NCBI GenBank assembly: GCA_017614155.1
Contig: JAGACK010000051.1
Location: forward strand, 61,914-125,913
Direction of reading: 5' to 3'
Length of the DNA stretch: 64,000 bases
Source: Lachnospiraceae bacterium
GTDB taxonomy: Bacteria; Bacillota; Clostridia; Lachnospirales; Lachnospiraceae
Position 1 is the stretch's first letter; every line of letters starts with the position of its first letter. Of the stretch, positions 53,057-62,466 are shown in pieces. A program made the translations under genes and the position numbers. The notes under the pieces were generated by a model, which ran no database searches, was not told the origin of the DNA, and was given only the letters and a program-made list of their open reading frames with translations.

Positions 53057-55156
53057 ATGAAAAAATTCGGAAAAGCTGTAGTAAAGTCAAGGTTCTTCAT
53101 ATTGATCATCGCGCTGGCGCTGCTCGTGCCGTCGGTGATCGGCTATATGAGGACAAAGGTAAATTACGATATCCTTTATTATCTGCCGCGCGAGATCGAG
53201 ACGATGGTCGGACAGGATATCCTGGTGGATCAGTTCGGGAACGGAGCATTCTCTTTTCTGATCGTCGAGGGCATGGAGGAGAAGGATGTATCGAAGCTGA
53301 AGGATAAGGTTAAAGAGGTCGACGGCGTCGCTGATGTGATCTGGTATGACAGCATCGCGGATCTTTCGGTCCCGATGACGATGCTGCCGGATGAACTCTA
53401 CAAGGCATTCAATAACGGCGACTGTACGATGATGGCGGTGATATTTGAAGAAACGACCTCAGCCGACAGGACGATGAAGGCGATTGAGAATATCAGGAAG
53501 GTGTGCAATGAGCAGTGCTTCCTTAGCGGAATGTCTGCGATAGTGGTGGATACGAAAAACCTTTCGGACAAGGAGACGCCGATCTATGTGCTGATAGCTG
53601 TCATACTTGCAACGCTCGTGCTCGGACTGACGATGGATTCGTATCTGGCGCCGGTATTTTTCCTGATCGGCATCGGACTGTCGATCATATACAATCTCGG
53701 CAGCAACATCGTGCTCGGGGAAATCTCGTATATCACCCAGGCGCTGACAGCGGTGCTGCAGCTGGGCGTGACGATGGACTATTCGATCTTTCTGTGGCAC
53801 TGCTATGAAGAGCATGTGGAAAACGGAACCGAGGACAGGAAGGAAGCCATGGCCGATGCCATAGCGGACACCATCACATCTGTTGTCGGAAGCTCCGTCA
53901 CAACGGTTGCGGGTTTTGTCGCTCTCTGCTTTATGAGTTTTACGCTTGGGACGGATCTGGGGATAGTGATGGCAAAGGGAGTGCTCATAGGAGTGATCTC
54001 CTGTGTAACGATACTGCCGTCGATGCTCCTCATCTGTGACAGGGCTATCGCAAAGACTCATCACAAGCCGCTGCTTCCCGACCTCCCGAAGGTGTCGGAA
54101 TTCATAGTGAAACATAAATGGATATTCGCGGTACTGTTTTTTGTCCTGCTGATCCCTGCATTGTACGGGTACAAAAGGACATCGGTCTATTACAATCTTG
54201 ATTCCACTCTCCCGAAGGACCTGCCAAGCATAGTCGCAAACGAAAAGCTTGATAAGAACTTTGAGATGAACTGTACGCACATGCTGCTGTGCGACAGAAA
54301 TCTGGGACAGGCTGAAACGAACAGGATGATCGAGGAATTCAGGGCGGTAGACGGTGTCAAGGATGTGCTGGGCCTGGAAACGATCGTGGGTCCGATGATA
54401 CCTTACGACATGATACCGGATGAACTAAAGGATACCCTTCAAAGCGATGAATACAAGATGATGCTGATCACATCCGAGTACAAAGTCGCATCGGACGAGG
54501 TGAACGCGCAGTGCGACAGGCTCGGAAAGATCGCAAAAACCTATGACCCGAAGGCAATGCTTGTCGGTGAAGCGCCGTGCACGAGAGACCTGATAAGGAT
54601 CACCGATCATGATTTTGCGACGGTCAGCGAGGTATCGATCGGAGCGATCTTTGTGATAATCATGCTCGTGTTCAAGTCGATCTCGCTGCCGATCGTACTG
54701 GTGGGAGTCATTGAGCTGGCGATCTTCATAAACATGGGAGTCCCTTATTATACGGGAACGGTGATCCCCTTTGTGGCATCCATCGTCATTGGAACTATAC
54801 AGCTTGGATCCACCGTTGATTACGCGATCCTGATGACGACTAGATACAAGCTGGAAAGGGGACAGGGCAGGGACAAAAAGGAAGCCGCCCTGACAGCGCA
54901 CAAGACGAGCATGAAATCCATTGTAGTCAGCGCACTGAGCTTTTTTGCCGCAACATTTGGCGTGGGGCTTGTCAGCAACATAGATATGATCGGATCGCTG
55001 TGTACGCTGATGGCAAGAGGAGCGCTCATAAGCATGTTCATAGTCCTGACGATGCTGCCTACGATGCTGCAGCTGTTTGACCCGCTTATCTGTGTGACTT
55101 CATGGAAGTTCGCGCCTCATGCGCGCAGGTTTAATAAAAAAGCGGAATGTAATTAA
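53057..55156 (+). CDS. MMPL/RND-family exporter
   Basis: 699 residues with about twelve transmembrane segments in two repeated halves. Each half has one membrane helix, a large extracytoplasmic loop and five helices; the halves show the matching phrases LQLGVTMDYSIFLWHCYEEH and IQLGSTVDYAILMTTRYKLE (Asp/Tyr proton-relay region of MMPL proteins). It likely exports lipids or hydrophobic compounds by proton antiport. AAAGAGG precedes the ATG. It is transcribed with the heptad-repeat lipoprotein 32 bases downstream and is probably repressed by the divergent TetR. Confidence 0.9.
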   Translation: MKKFGKAVVKSRFFILIIALALLVPSVIGYMRTKVNYDILYYLPREIETMVGQDILVDQFGNGAFSFLIVEGMEEKDVSKLKDKVKEVDGVADVIWYDSIADLSVPMTMLPDELYKAFNNGDCTMMAVIFEETTSADRTMKAIENIRKVCNEQCFLSGMSAIVVDTKNLSDKETPIYVLIAVILATLVLGLTMDSYLAPVFFLIGIGLSIIYNLGSNIVLGEISYITQALTAVLQLGVTMDYSIFLWHCYEEHVENGTEDRKEAMADAIADTITSVVGSSVTTVAGFVALCFMSFTLGTDLGIVMAKGVLIGVISCVTILPSMLLICDRAIAKTHHKPLLPDLPKVSEFIVKHKWIFAVLFFVLLIPALYGYKRTSVYYNLDSTLPKDLPSIVANEKLDKNFEMNCTHMLLCDRNLGQAETNRMIEEFRAVDGVKDVLGLETIVGPMIPYDMIPDELKDTLQSDEYKMMLITSEYKVASDEVNAQCDRLGKIAKTYDPKAMLVGEAPCTRDLIRITDHDFATVSEVSIGAIFVIIMLVFKSISLPIVLVGVIELAIFINMGVPYYTGTVIPFVASIVIGTIQLGSTVDYAILMTTRYKLERGQGRDKKEAALTAHKTSMKSIVVSALSFFAATFGVGLVSNIDMIGSLCTLMARGALISMFIVLTMLPTMLQLFDPLICVTSWKFAPHARRFNKKAECN

Positions 55157-55188
55157 GACTGTTTTGAAGATAAGAGGAGGGAGAAGAT

Positions 55189-57699
55189 ATGTGCAGGAAA
55201 AAAGTGATAAAGCTTCTGGCCGTGATGATGGCCATGACAATGACAATGTATTCCGTGACCGGGTGCGGCACACAGGCAAAAACGGAAAACACGGAGGCTG
55301 AAGACACGGTATCTGATGCTGAGAAAACAGATGAAGACAGGCTGCTTGAGGCTATGTCGGCCGTTTCAACGGTTGGGGCAAAGATGGCAAAAAAGCAGGA
55401 AACGGTCTATGTGAAGACCAATGCAAACGGCTCAGTGGATTCGGTCGTTGTCAGCGACTGGCTCAAAAACGACAATAAAAGCGGCGTTCTCAAAGATGCG
55501 ACGGATCTGAAGGATATCAAAAATGTAAAGGGAAACGGACAGTTTGAAAAGGACGGAGAGGATCTGGTCTGGGATGCATCCGGAGAAGATATCTATTATC
55601 AGGGAACCACGGACAAAAAACTGCCGGTGGATGTCGAGATATCATATACACTTGACGGAAAGGATATCACTCCTGAGGAACTTGCCGGAAAGAGCGGGCA
55701 TGTCTCTATAAAGATGGCATATGAAAATCATGATGTGCAGACGGTTGATATCAACGGAGAAAAGGAAACGATCTATACCCCGTTTGCCGTTATGAGCGGG
55801 ATGATGCTTGATAATGAAAAATTCACCGGGGTTTCGGTGACAAACGGTACAGTGATCTCGGACGGTAATAAGGACATCGTTGTCGGAATGGCTTTCCCCG
55901 GGCTTGTTGACAGCCTGAACGGAAAGAAGGTATCGGACGATACGCTGCTGACAAAGATAGAGGATGAGATAAAGATCCCCAGTGAGATCACGGTTGAAGC
56001 AGACGCAAAGGACTTTGAGCTCGGGATGACCCTGACCATGGTAAGCTCGGATGTCATGGGCGCCCTGGGTCTTGAAAATGTGGATACGAAGAGCATGGAG
56101 CTTCCGAATCTCCGTGAATCGATGGATGATTTCGAGGATGCGGGAGAAAAGCTTGTCGAGGGCACGGGAGAGCTGAAAGACGGCGCAGGAAAGCTGTATG
56201 ACGGTACGATGAAGCTCGCTGACGGAACAGGGGAACTGTATGACGGCGTAAAGAAATATACGGACGGCGTAGGTCAGGTAAATGACGGCGCGGGGAAGCT
56301 GTATGACGGCGCAGGCAAGCTTGACAGCGGGGTCAGTACATTAAAAGACGGCATTGACCGTGTTGATGACGGCGCAGGCGCTTTAAGTGACGGGATCAGC
56401 AAGGTGGATTCAGGCGCCGGTTCATTGAAGGATGGCATAGACCGGGTCAATAAGGGCGCCGGTACATTAAAGGACGGCATAGGCAGCGCCGCGGAAGGCG
56501 CAGACAAGGTAAGCGCCGGAGCAAAACAGGTAAATGACGGAGCGGCGGCTCTGAAAAGCGGCGCGGACCAGGTGAACGCCGGACTGCAGGGCCTTCAGTC
56601 GGGCATGGGAAAGCTGGACGATCTGAAGGCAGGTCTCGGACAGGCAGCAGCCGGAGCATCGGATATCGGCGGAAAGCTGGAAGAACTGGCAGCATTTGCT
56701 GACAGCATGGCGGCATCTTCATCTTCGCCTGCGGCAGCATCACAGGAGACAGTAGATCCGGTGGGCCATATAGATGTCAGTACGGAAGGCATGGATGAAG
56801 AGACCGCAGCGCTTGTCATGGAGGCAGTCGGCGCTGCAAACGAGCAGATAGATGCTGCAAACGGACAGATCGATGACGCAAACAGCAGGATAGCAGCCCT
56901 CGGCGAAGAACTCGAAGGCACAAATGAAGAACTTGCGTCGGCAAATGCTTACTGGGCAGGCATGGCTGCCAAGCTCAGAGCCCTGAAAAGCGACGGCGCA
57001 GACAAGCTTGCCGGAAGCCTTTCTTATATGGATTCGGAGTTCAAGGTTGACGAACTGAAACAGGGAGTGGGAGCCCTTTCTGCCGGAGCTCAGAAGGTTG
57101 CTGACGGCGCGGCAAATCTGTCAGCCGGCACTGAGCAGCTTTCGACAGGAGCAAACGATCTGAGCGCCGGAATGCACAAGCTTTCAAGCGGTGCATCTGA
57201 TCTGCAAAACGGTACCGAAAAGCTTTCGGGCGGGGCATCCGAGCTGAAGGATGGGACCTCAAAGCTTTCAAGCGGGGCATCCGAGCTGAAGGATGGGACC
57301 TCAAAGCTTTCAAACGGAGCATCCGAACTGAAATCGGGATCATCAAGCCTTTTGAGCGGAACAGGGGAACTCTTAAACGGAACACTGGAGCTGAACAGCA
57401 ATTCCGCGTCACTCCTTGACGGTACCTGGAGTGTCCTTGACGGCGCGGCTCAGCTAAATAATGGAGCAGGCGACCTGTTTGAAGGAACAAAGAAGCTTGA
57501 TGACGGAATGGTTAAATTTGATGAGGAAGGCATATCGAAACTGACAGAGCTCTTTGATACAGACCTTGACAGCATGGAAAAGAGGGTAAAGGCGATAAGC
57601 GATGCAGGAAAGGCATACAGGTCCTTTGGAGGCAGCACAGCAAGCGAGGAAGGGTCAGTACGTTTCGTGATCGAATCGGCAGCGGTAAAGCAGCTTTGA
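55189..57699 (+). CDS. Lipoprotein with xxxLxxG heptad repeats (YhgE/MMPL-associated type)
   Basis: 836 residues. The signal peptide ends in the lipobox VTGC (Cys26 or so). A mixed alpha/beta domain covers about 60-310. From about 320 to 780 the chain consists of heptads of the form x-x-x-Leu-x-x-Gly (KLYDGTMKLADGTGELYDG...), broken by a helical segment at about 485-600. These should form a long rod outside the membrane. Such proteins occur with MMPL exporters, and this one follows an MMPL gene by 32 bases with GAGGAGGG upstream. It may act as an adaptor across the cell wall. Contains an almost exact 42-base tandem duplication at 57231-57314. Confidence 0.85.
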   Translation: MCRKKVIKLLAVMMAMTMTMYSVTGCGTQAKTENTEAEDTVSDAEKTDEDRLLEAMSAVSTVGAKMAKKQETVYVKTNANGSVDSVVVSDWLKNDNKSGVLKDATDLKDIKNVKGNGQFEKDGEDLVWDASGEDIYYQGTTDKKLPVDVEISYTLDGKDITPEELAGKSGHVSIKMAYENHDVQTVDINGEKETIYTPFAVMSGMMLDNEKFTGVSVTNGTVISDGNKDIVVGMAFPGLVDSLNGKKVSDDTLLTKIEDEIKIPSEITVEADAKDFELGMTLTMVSSDVMGALGLENVDTKSMELPNLRESMDDFEDAGEKLVEGTGELKDGAGKLYDGTMKLADGTGELYDGVKKYTDGVGQVNDGAGKLYDGAGKLDSGVSTLKDGIDRVDDGAGALSDGISKVDSGAGSLKDGIDRVNKGAGTLKDGIGSAAEGADKVSAGAKQVNDGAAALKSGADQVNAGLQGLQSGMGKLDDLKAGLGQAAAGASDIGGKLEELAAFADSMAASSSSPAAASQETVDPVGHIDVSTEGMDEETAALVMEAVGAANEQIDAANGQIDDANSRIAALGEELEGTNEELASANAYWAGMAAKLRALKSDGADKLAGSLSYMDSEFKVDELKQGVGALSAGAQKVADGAANLSAGTEQLSTGANDLSAGMHKLSSGASDLQNGTEKLSGGASELKDGTSKLSSGASELKDGTSKLSNGASELKSGSSSLLSGTGELLNGTLELNSNSASLLDGTWSVLDGAAQLNNGAGDLFEGTKKLDDGMVKFDEEGISKLTELFDTDLDSMEKRVKAISDAGKAYRSFGGSTASEEGSVRFVIESAAVKQL
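57231..57314 (+). repeat. Two tandem 42-base copies within the heptad-repeat gene
   Basis: 57231-57272 and 57273-57314 differ only at the last base. Each codes two heptads (14 residues). Other heptads in the gene differ at many bases, so this duplication looks recent. Confidence 0.9.
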
Positions 57700-57772
57700 T
57701 AAATGATGATAACGGCTTGTTGGTATTGATCTGAAAATATGATAAAGTGTGTATAATCAAAACAGAAGAAGG

Positions 57773-58708
57773 ATGCTCCGAAAAACACGCTTTATGATCA
57801 GATGGAAAACACCGGAGACAGCAGATGTCCCGGAAATGAGAAGAATAATCGCAGCTTCGGGGGCGCAGGGAAGTGATTCCTGCGCTTCCAATATTTTTCT
57901 TCTCCGTGAAAAATACAATATAAAGACAGCGATGGAAAACGGGACGCTGTTCCGCCTGTATACCGGGACAAGGCTTGAAGGACGAAACGGCATGGGCTTC
58001 CCTTTAGGGGGAGACACCGGCGCAGCGCTTGAGACTCTTATTGCGGACTGCAAAGAAAAGGGCAAGCCGGTCCGGTTCATCTATCTGACACAGGAGCAGA
58101 AACAGATACTTTCCGGCTTCTGTCCCGAAATGATGTTTGACACCTATGACGGCAATTTTGATTATATGTATGAGGCGCGGCATCTTGCCGGACTTGAGGG
58201 ACGAAGGAACTCAAAAAAGCGGAACCGGATAAATCTGTTTGAAAGAGAATACCCGGACTATGAGATCCGGTTTTTTGATAATAAGGACGACGGGAGCTTC
58301 CTGCAGGATATGATCAGCGTGGAGGAGAAATGGTTCGCTCTCCTCAGCGAAAGGGTGGATTCTGTTTTCGTCGAACGCCTTGAGATCTATGAAGCCTGCC
58401 GGTACTGGAAGGAACTGGGGCTTGCCGGGGCAGTGATATATGTGAAGGGCGAGCCTGCCGCGATGGCGATCGCATCCGAGATCTCCCACGGCATTTTTGA
58501 CATTAATTTCGAAAAGTGTTACGGGGATTTTGCGCGTGCCGGAGGCTTTGCCGTGATCAACAGGTATTTTGCGCAGTATCTCATCGATAAGCATGGCGCC
58601 GAATGGATAAACCGGGAGGAAGATATCGGGCTTGAAGGGCTGAGAAGAGCGAAGATGGCCTATCATCCCGACAGGATGCTTCAGAAATACCACACTCGAA
58701 AGATTTGA
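57773..58708 (+). CDS. DUF2156-like / GNAT-fold protein
   Basis: About 311 residues with the layout of proteins related to the C-terminal domain of phosphatidylglycerol lysyltransferases: SDSCASNIFLLREKYNI near the start, YLEARHLAGLEGRR-like YMYEARHLAGLEGRRNSKKRN in the centre, and AGGFAVINRYFAQ...WINREEDIGLEGLRRAKMAYHPD at the end. It probably transfers an acyl or aminoacyl group. The start is uncertain: ATG 57773 has AGAAG 4 bases upstream, GTG 57749 overlaps a TATAAT, and ATG 57794 best matches the domain edge but has no ribosome site. Confidence 0.7.
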   Translation: MLRKTRFMIRWKTPETADVPEMRRIIAASGAQGSDSCASNIFLLREKYNIKTAMENGTLFRLYTGTRLEGRNGMGFPLGGDTGAALETLIADCKEKGKPVRFIYLTQEQKQILSGFCPEMMFDTYDGNFDYMYEARHLAGLEGRRNSKKRNRINLFEREYPDYEIRFFDNKDDGSFLQDMISVEEKWFALLSERVDSVFVERLEIYEACRYWKELGLAGAVIYVKGEPAAMAIASEISHGIFDINFEKCYGDFARAGGFAVINRYFAQYLIDKHGAEWINREEDIGLEGLRRAKMAYHPDRMLQKYHTRKI

Positions 58709-58748
58709 CACAGATATGTCCCATGTTCCACATTGAGGATAAGTGAAA

Positions 58749-59255
58749 ATGCTTGAGAAGGTTCTTTCAAAAAACAGCTGCGCGGAATGCAGGTTCTGCT
58801 GCTCATTCAGGAGACAGAGCCTCTGGGAGCTGCCCAGGCTCCCGCTGGAATTTGCCGAAAGATACCAGGCCGGGTTTGACGGGGAGCCTGTAAAGTATAT
58901 CATCGAAGAGAACGCAGGGATGAAGTATGCCATTACGGATCTGACCGGAAAGTATCTGACAGACGATCCGGAAGAAGAAGTCAGGTGCCCCTTCCTCGAT
59001 CCGTCAAAGGGATGTTTTCTGCCGGAGGCCGACAAGCCGTTCGAATGCAGCATGTGGCCGTTAAGGTACATGGAAATGCCGGACGGCGGGCAAAAGATCA
59101 GCCTGACGCCCACCTGTCCTGCCATAAACAGGGTGCCTTTGGATGAAATGAAAGAGCTGGCAAGGGGTGACGCCGGGAAAAAGATCAGAAAATACGCCGA
59201 AACGCATCCGTATATAATAAAGGATCATGTTCAGGGGTTTGAGGTATTGGAATAA
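58749..59255 (+). CDS. YkgJ-like cysteine-cluster protein
   Basis: 168 residues. Cysteines in YkgJ order: SCAECRFCCSF near the N-terminus, then RCPFLDPSKGCFLPE, FECSMWPLR and a late TPTCPAIN. They likely bind zinc or an Fe-S cluster. I start at ATG 58749, 10 bases after GAGG; GTG 58743 is an alternative. Function unknown. Forty bases after the DUF2156-like gene and 17 before the helicase. Confidence 0.7.
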   Translation: MLEKVLSKNSCAECRFCCSFRRQSLWELPRLPLEFAERYQAGFDGEPVKYIIEENAGMKYAITDLTGKYLTDDPEEEVRCPFLDPSKGCFLPEADKPFECSMWPLRYMEMPDGGQKISLTPTCPAINRVPLDEMKELARGDAGKKIRKYAETHPYIIKDHVQGFEVLE

Positions 59256-59272
59256 AAGCGGAGAAACATACA

Positions 59273-62254
59273 ATGGATGAGAAAGCAAAAAAAGAGATGT
59301 TCAAAGGACTGACAGACAGTCAGCGCGAAGCGGTTGAAACGATCGATGAAGATCTTGAGATCGTGGCGTGCGCAGGCGCGGGAAAAACAAGGACGATCAC
59401 GCTGCGCATAATCAATCTTATTGCCAACGGCGTAGATCCCGGTAACATCGTCGCTATAACCTTTACCCGCAAAGCTGCGGCCGAGATGAGGGAGAGGATA
59501 TACAGGGCAGGCGAGAAATATCTCGGGAACACCGTGGGCTTTGCCGGAATGTATATAGGGACAATTGACGCTTTCTGTCTGAAGATGCTTCAGGAATATG
59601 TTCCGGAATATGCCAAGTTCTCAGTCCTTGACGAAGTCCAGACCAAGATATTCATGGAAAGGTTCCACACGACAGCTAACGATCCGACCGGCTTTGGCGG
59701 CTCTGTTGTAGACAGGGCAGGCAATCTCGAGAAGAGGTATTCCAAAAAGCTGGATATCTATACAGGTCTGATGTCCATGCTTAACAATTGCTACTATGAC
59801 AGAAGCATCAGGAATAAATGGAGTCAGGATTTAAGGACCAGGCTTGACAGGTTCAATCAATGCATGAAAGCAAATAAGTACTTTGATTATTCATCACTCA
59901 TAAGGGAGATGATCGAGTATCTGGATCCTGATTCGGAAATGAATGGCGGAAAACTCCCGGATATGGCTAAAAAGATATATGAAAAGGTCAGGTATCTTAC
60001 CATCGATGAATATCAGGACAGCAATCCGCCCCAGGAATATCTGGCCGGCCTGTTTCATAAATACGGCAAGACCAATCTGTGTGTGGTGGGCGATGCAGAT
60101 CAGACCATTTATCAGTTCAGAGGAAGCGATGAGAGCAATATCCTCGGGTTCAAAGATAAATACAATGCAAAAAAGATCAACCTCAGCCTTGATTTCAGGA
60201 GCACCGAGGCCGTGGTTGATATAGCAAGGACATCGATACTCAATAACCATATGGATGATCCGGATTATGTGAGGATGGAGCGTGGCAGGGTAAAGGGAAG
60301 TCTGCTCGATTATGAGGATGATGATACAGTATATGCTTCATTTGAAAATTTTGATGAAGAATCGGATTTTATAGTAAAGAGGATCCGGGAACTGCATGAG
60401 AATGATATCCCCTATTCTGAAATGGCAGTCCTGTTCAGACAAAGAAGAAGGATGCATATGGGCCATGTGATCATTGATTTCCAGAGCGTCCTGGCGGAAA
60501 AGCTGAAGAGGGCAGGTATTGATTATATCGTAGAAGGAATCAACAACCTCTCGAATACTCCTGAGTACAAGGCTTCAAAGCAGCTTTTCTGCTATATAGA
60601 CGAGGTTTATTTCGGCGGCGGAAGCGATAACAGCGGTTCGGTGATCCTCAATGAACTGAACAGCCGGGATGTGCCTGCTGAAGAAGAACTTAAGCAAAGC
60701 TGGAACAATATAGGCATCGAACACGGCGAGCCCGGACTGACTGCCGGTATTGAAGAGGCAATCAGCGAACTTAAGAAAAAGAAGCTGGCATCAGTGAAAT
60801 TCGGGCACGATTTTAACATGCAGCAGATCTTCCAGGACTTTATCGGACATATGGCATTCGTGGGGTCTGATAATAAAGAAGCTGTGACGGTGCTGTACAA
60901 TCTCGGGAAATTCAGCAAGGTCATCGCTGATTATGAATTGCTGTTTTTCAAGGAGAGCGCCAGGTATAAATCGAGCAGATTCATATCCCATCTGAAGAAT
61001 ATAGCGGATGGCCTGTATCCGGAAGGCGAAGAGGATAATGCGTATATACGCGCCGATGCGGTGCGCCTGATGACGATCCATCAGTCAAAAGGACTGGAGT
61101 TCACTGCGGTGTTCATCCCGGCTCTGACACAGGGTGTTTTCCCGGGCTCTTCTTTTGACCGCAAGCGCAATATTTACGGCGCGATAGACGCGCTTGATGA
61201 AGCTGCCATGATGAGCGGCTTGAATAACGGAGAGGGCTGGGTGCACAATCGCAGTGGCTACCTGCATGATACGGAAGCAGAGCGCAAGATCTTCTATGTT
61301 GCCGTCACAAGAGCCAAGAAATACCTGTTTCTGACTTATGCCGATTGTTACGGCTGTTATTATGATTTTTATCAGCAGACGGAAGCAGCTCTTGAGGAAT
61401 ATGAATCCCAGTTCCTGAAAGAAGCCGCGGAATCTGCATACCTGAAAGAATACAGGGAAAAGCATGCATATACTGCTGATCATCTTCCTGATATGAAACG
61501 GGATCCGATCCCGATGGTCCTGAATTTTTCATTGCTGTCCAATTATTTCGACTGTCCGTACAGGTTCAGGATTTCCAATTTCTATGGCTTTGTACAGCCC
61601 TATTCGTCCGTGCAGGGTTATGGCAAGATGCTTCATGAGATCATGATGCATATCCATAAGTCGTGGATAGACGGAAAAACTCTGTCAGAAAGCGATGTAG
61701 ACAGGATCGCGCAGAATGCTCTGTATCTTCCGTTTGCGAGCAAGCCGCAGCTGGATAAATCCCTGGCCGGAGCCAAAAGCTGCGCTCATGCATATATAAA
61801 GCAGAATGAGGCTGATGCGGACAAGATGATCGCATCGGAAATGGATATCAATATCGAGATGGGCGACGGAGTCAGCGTGAACGGCAGGATCGACCTTGTA
61901 AGAAAGATAGATGACAACGGGACCGACAAGGTCGCCATCATCGATCTGAAGTCCGCCGGCAAGGACGCGGAGCAGTGTCTGAATGCTGAACAGCTGAAGA
62001 TATATGCGCTCGGGTATCAGGAGATGACAGGCGAAAAAGCGGATTATCTGATGATCTACAACCTTGACGCGCCTGACGGCTCGAAGAACGCAGGCGAGGA
62101 TATAAAGGATACGCTTGTCATCGAGGTGCAGAAGAAGATAAAGAAAGCCGCAAAGTGCATCCGGGAGAACGATCTGCCGCGCCCCAAAAAACAGGGAGAC
62201 AAATGTAAAAACTGTTATGTCCGCGGCCTGTGCAGCGTGTGCAAAAAAGCGTGA
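59273..62254 (+). CDS. UvrD/PcrA-like helicase with C-terminal Fe-S PD-(D/E)XK nuclease
   Basis: 993 residues. Superfamily 1 helicase motifs: Walker A CAGAGKT (Lys38, Thr39), TFTRKAAAEMRERI, DEYQDSN (Asp245, Glu246), VVGDADQTIYQFRG, LMTIHQSKGLEFTAVFI and VAVTRAKK. The C-terminal about 240 residues form a RecB-like nuclease: GRIDLVRK...KVAIIDLKSA, with Cys761 (DCPYRFR) and Cys978, Cys981, Cys987 (C-x2-C-x5-C; Cys990 also near), the AddB/Cas4-type iron-sulfur layout. It should unwind and cut DNA in repair or defence. No AddA/AddB partner gene is adjacent. Confidence 0.9.
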   Translation: MDEKAKKEMFKGLTDSQREAVETIDEDLEIVACAGAGKTRTITLRIINLIANGVDPGNIVAITFTRKAAAEMRERIYRAGEKYLGNTVGFAGMYIGTIDAFCLKMLQEYVPEYAKFSVLDEVQTKIFMERFHTTANDPTGFGGSVVDRAGNLEKRYSKKLDIYTGLMSMLNNCYYDRSIRNKWSQDLRTRLDRFNQCMKANKYFDYSSLIREMIEYLDPDSEMNGGKLPDMAKKIYEKVRYLTIDEYQDSNPPQEYLAGLFHKYGKTNLCVVGDADQTIYQFRGSDESNILGFKDKYNAKKINLSLDFRSTEAVVDIARTSILNNHMDDPDYVRMERGRVKGSLLDYEDDDTVYASFENFDEESDFIVKRIRELHENDIPYSEMAVLFRQRRRMHMGHVIIDFQSVLAEKLKRAGIDYIVEGINNLSNTPEYKASKQLFCYIDEVYFGGGSDNSGSVILNELNSRDVPAEEELKQSWNNIGIEHGEPGLTAGIEEAISELKKKKLASVKFGHDFNMQQIFQDFIGHMAFVGSDNKEAVTVLYNLGKFSKVIADYELLFFKESARYKSSRFISHLKNIADGLYPEGEEDNAYIRADAVRLMTIHQSKGLEFTAVFIPALTQGVFPGSSFDRKRNIYGAIDALDEAAMMSGLNNGEGWVHNRSGYLHDTEAERKIFYVAVTRAKKYLFLTYADCYGCYYDFYQQTEAALEEYESQFLKEAAESAYLKEYREKHAYTADHLPDMKRDPIPMVLNFSLLSNYFDCPYRFRISNFYGFVQPYSSVQGYGKMLHEIMMHIHKSWIDGKTLSESDVDRIAQNALYLPFASKPQLDKSLAGAKSCAHAYIKQNEADADKMIASEMDINIEMGDGVSVNGRIDLVRKIDDNGTDKVAIIDLKSAGKDAEQCLNAEQLKIYALGYQEMTGEKADYLMIYNLDAPDGSKNAGEDIKDTLVIEVQKKIKKAAKCIRENDLPRPKKQGDKCKNCYVRGLCSVCKKA

Positions 62255-62284
62255 AGATGACCTTGCTGCCGAACTGGATCTATA

Positions 62285-62312
62285 TTGATTTTTCCAGATT
62301 TCATGGTATGAT
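62285..62312 (+). promoter_or_regulatory. Promoter of the Rpn-like gene
   Basis: TTGATT (62285-62290), 16 bases, TATGAT (62307-62312) with TGG extended -10. It gives a leader of about 145 bases. Confidence 0.65.
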
Positions 62313-62381
62313 TTCTCCATAAGCAGTTTTTTAGCAGTTCTCATGGCTTACAGCCGTCTAAGAAATATCTGTCTATCGAAA

Positions 62382-62420
62382 ATCCTGCTTATATTCCCAA
62401 TCAATCTGAATAAGCAGGAT
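62382..62420 (+). repeat. Inverted repeat in the leader of the Rpn-like gene
   Basis: ATCCTGCTTAT (62382-62392) and ATAAGCAGGAT (62410-62420) are perfect 11-base arms around 17 bases, with no T tract after. Just downstream, AAGGTT and AACCTT flank the ribosome site AAGGAGGA, so the start region may also be folded. Confidence 0.7.
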
Positions 62421-62466
62421 AAACGAAAAGGTTTGTCCTGCAAACTAATGCAAGGAGGAACCTTAT

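Noticed and set aside
56150-57530. CRISPR-like repetitive region
   Set aside because: The repeats are in-frame heptad codons of one protein, without regular unique spacers.
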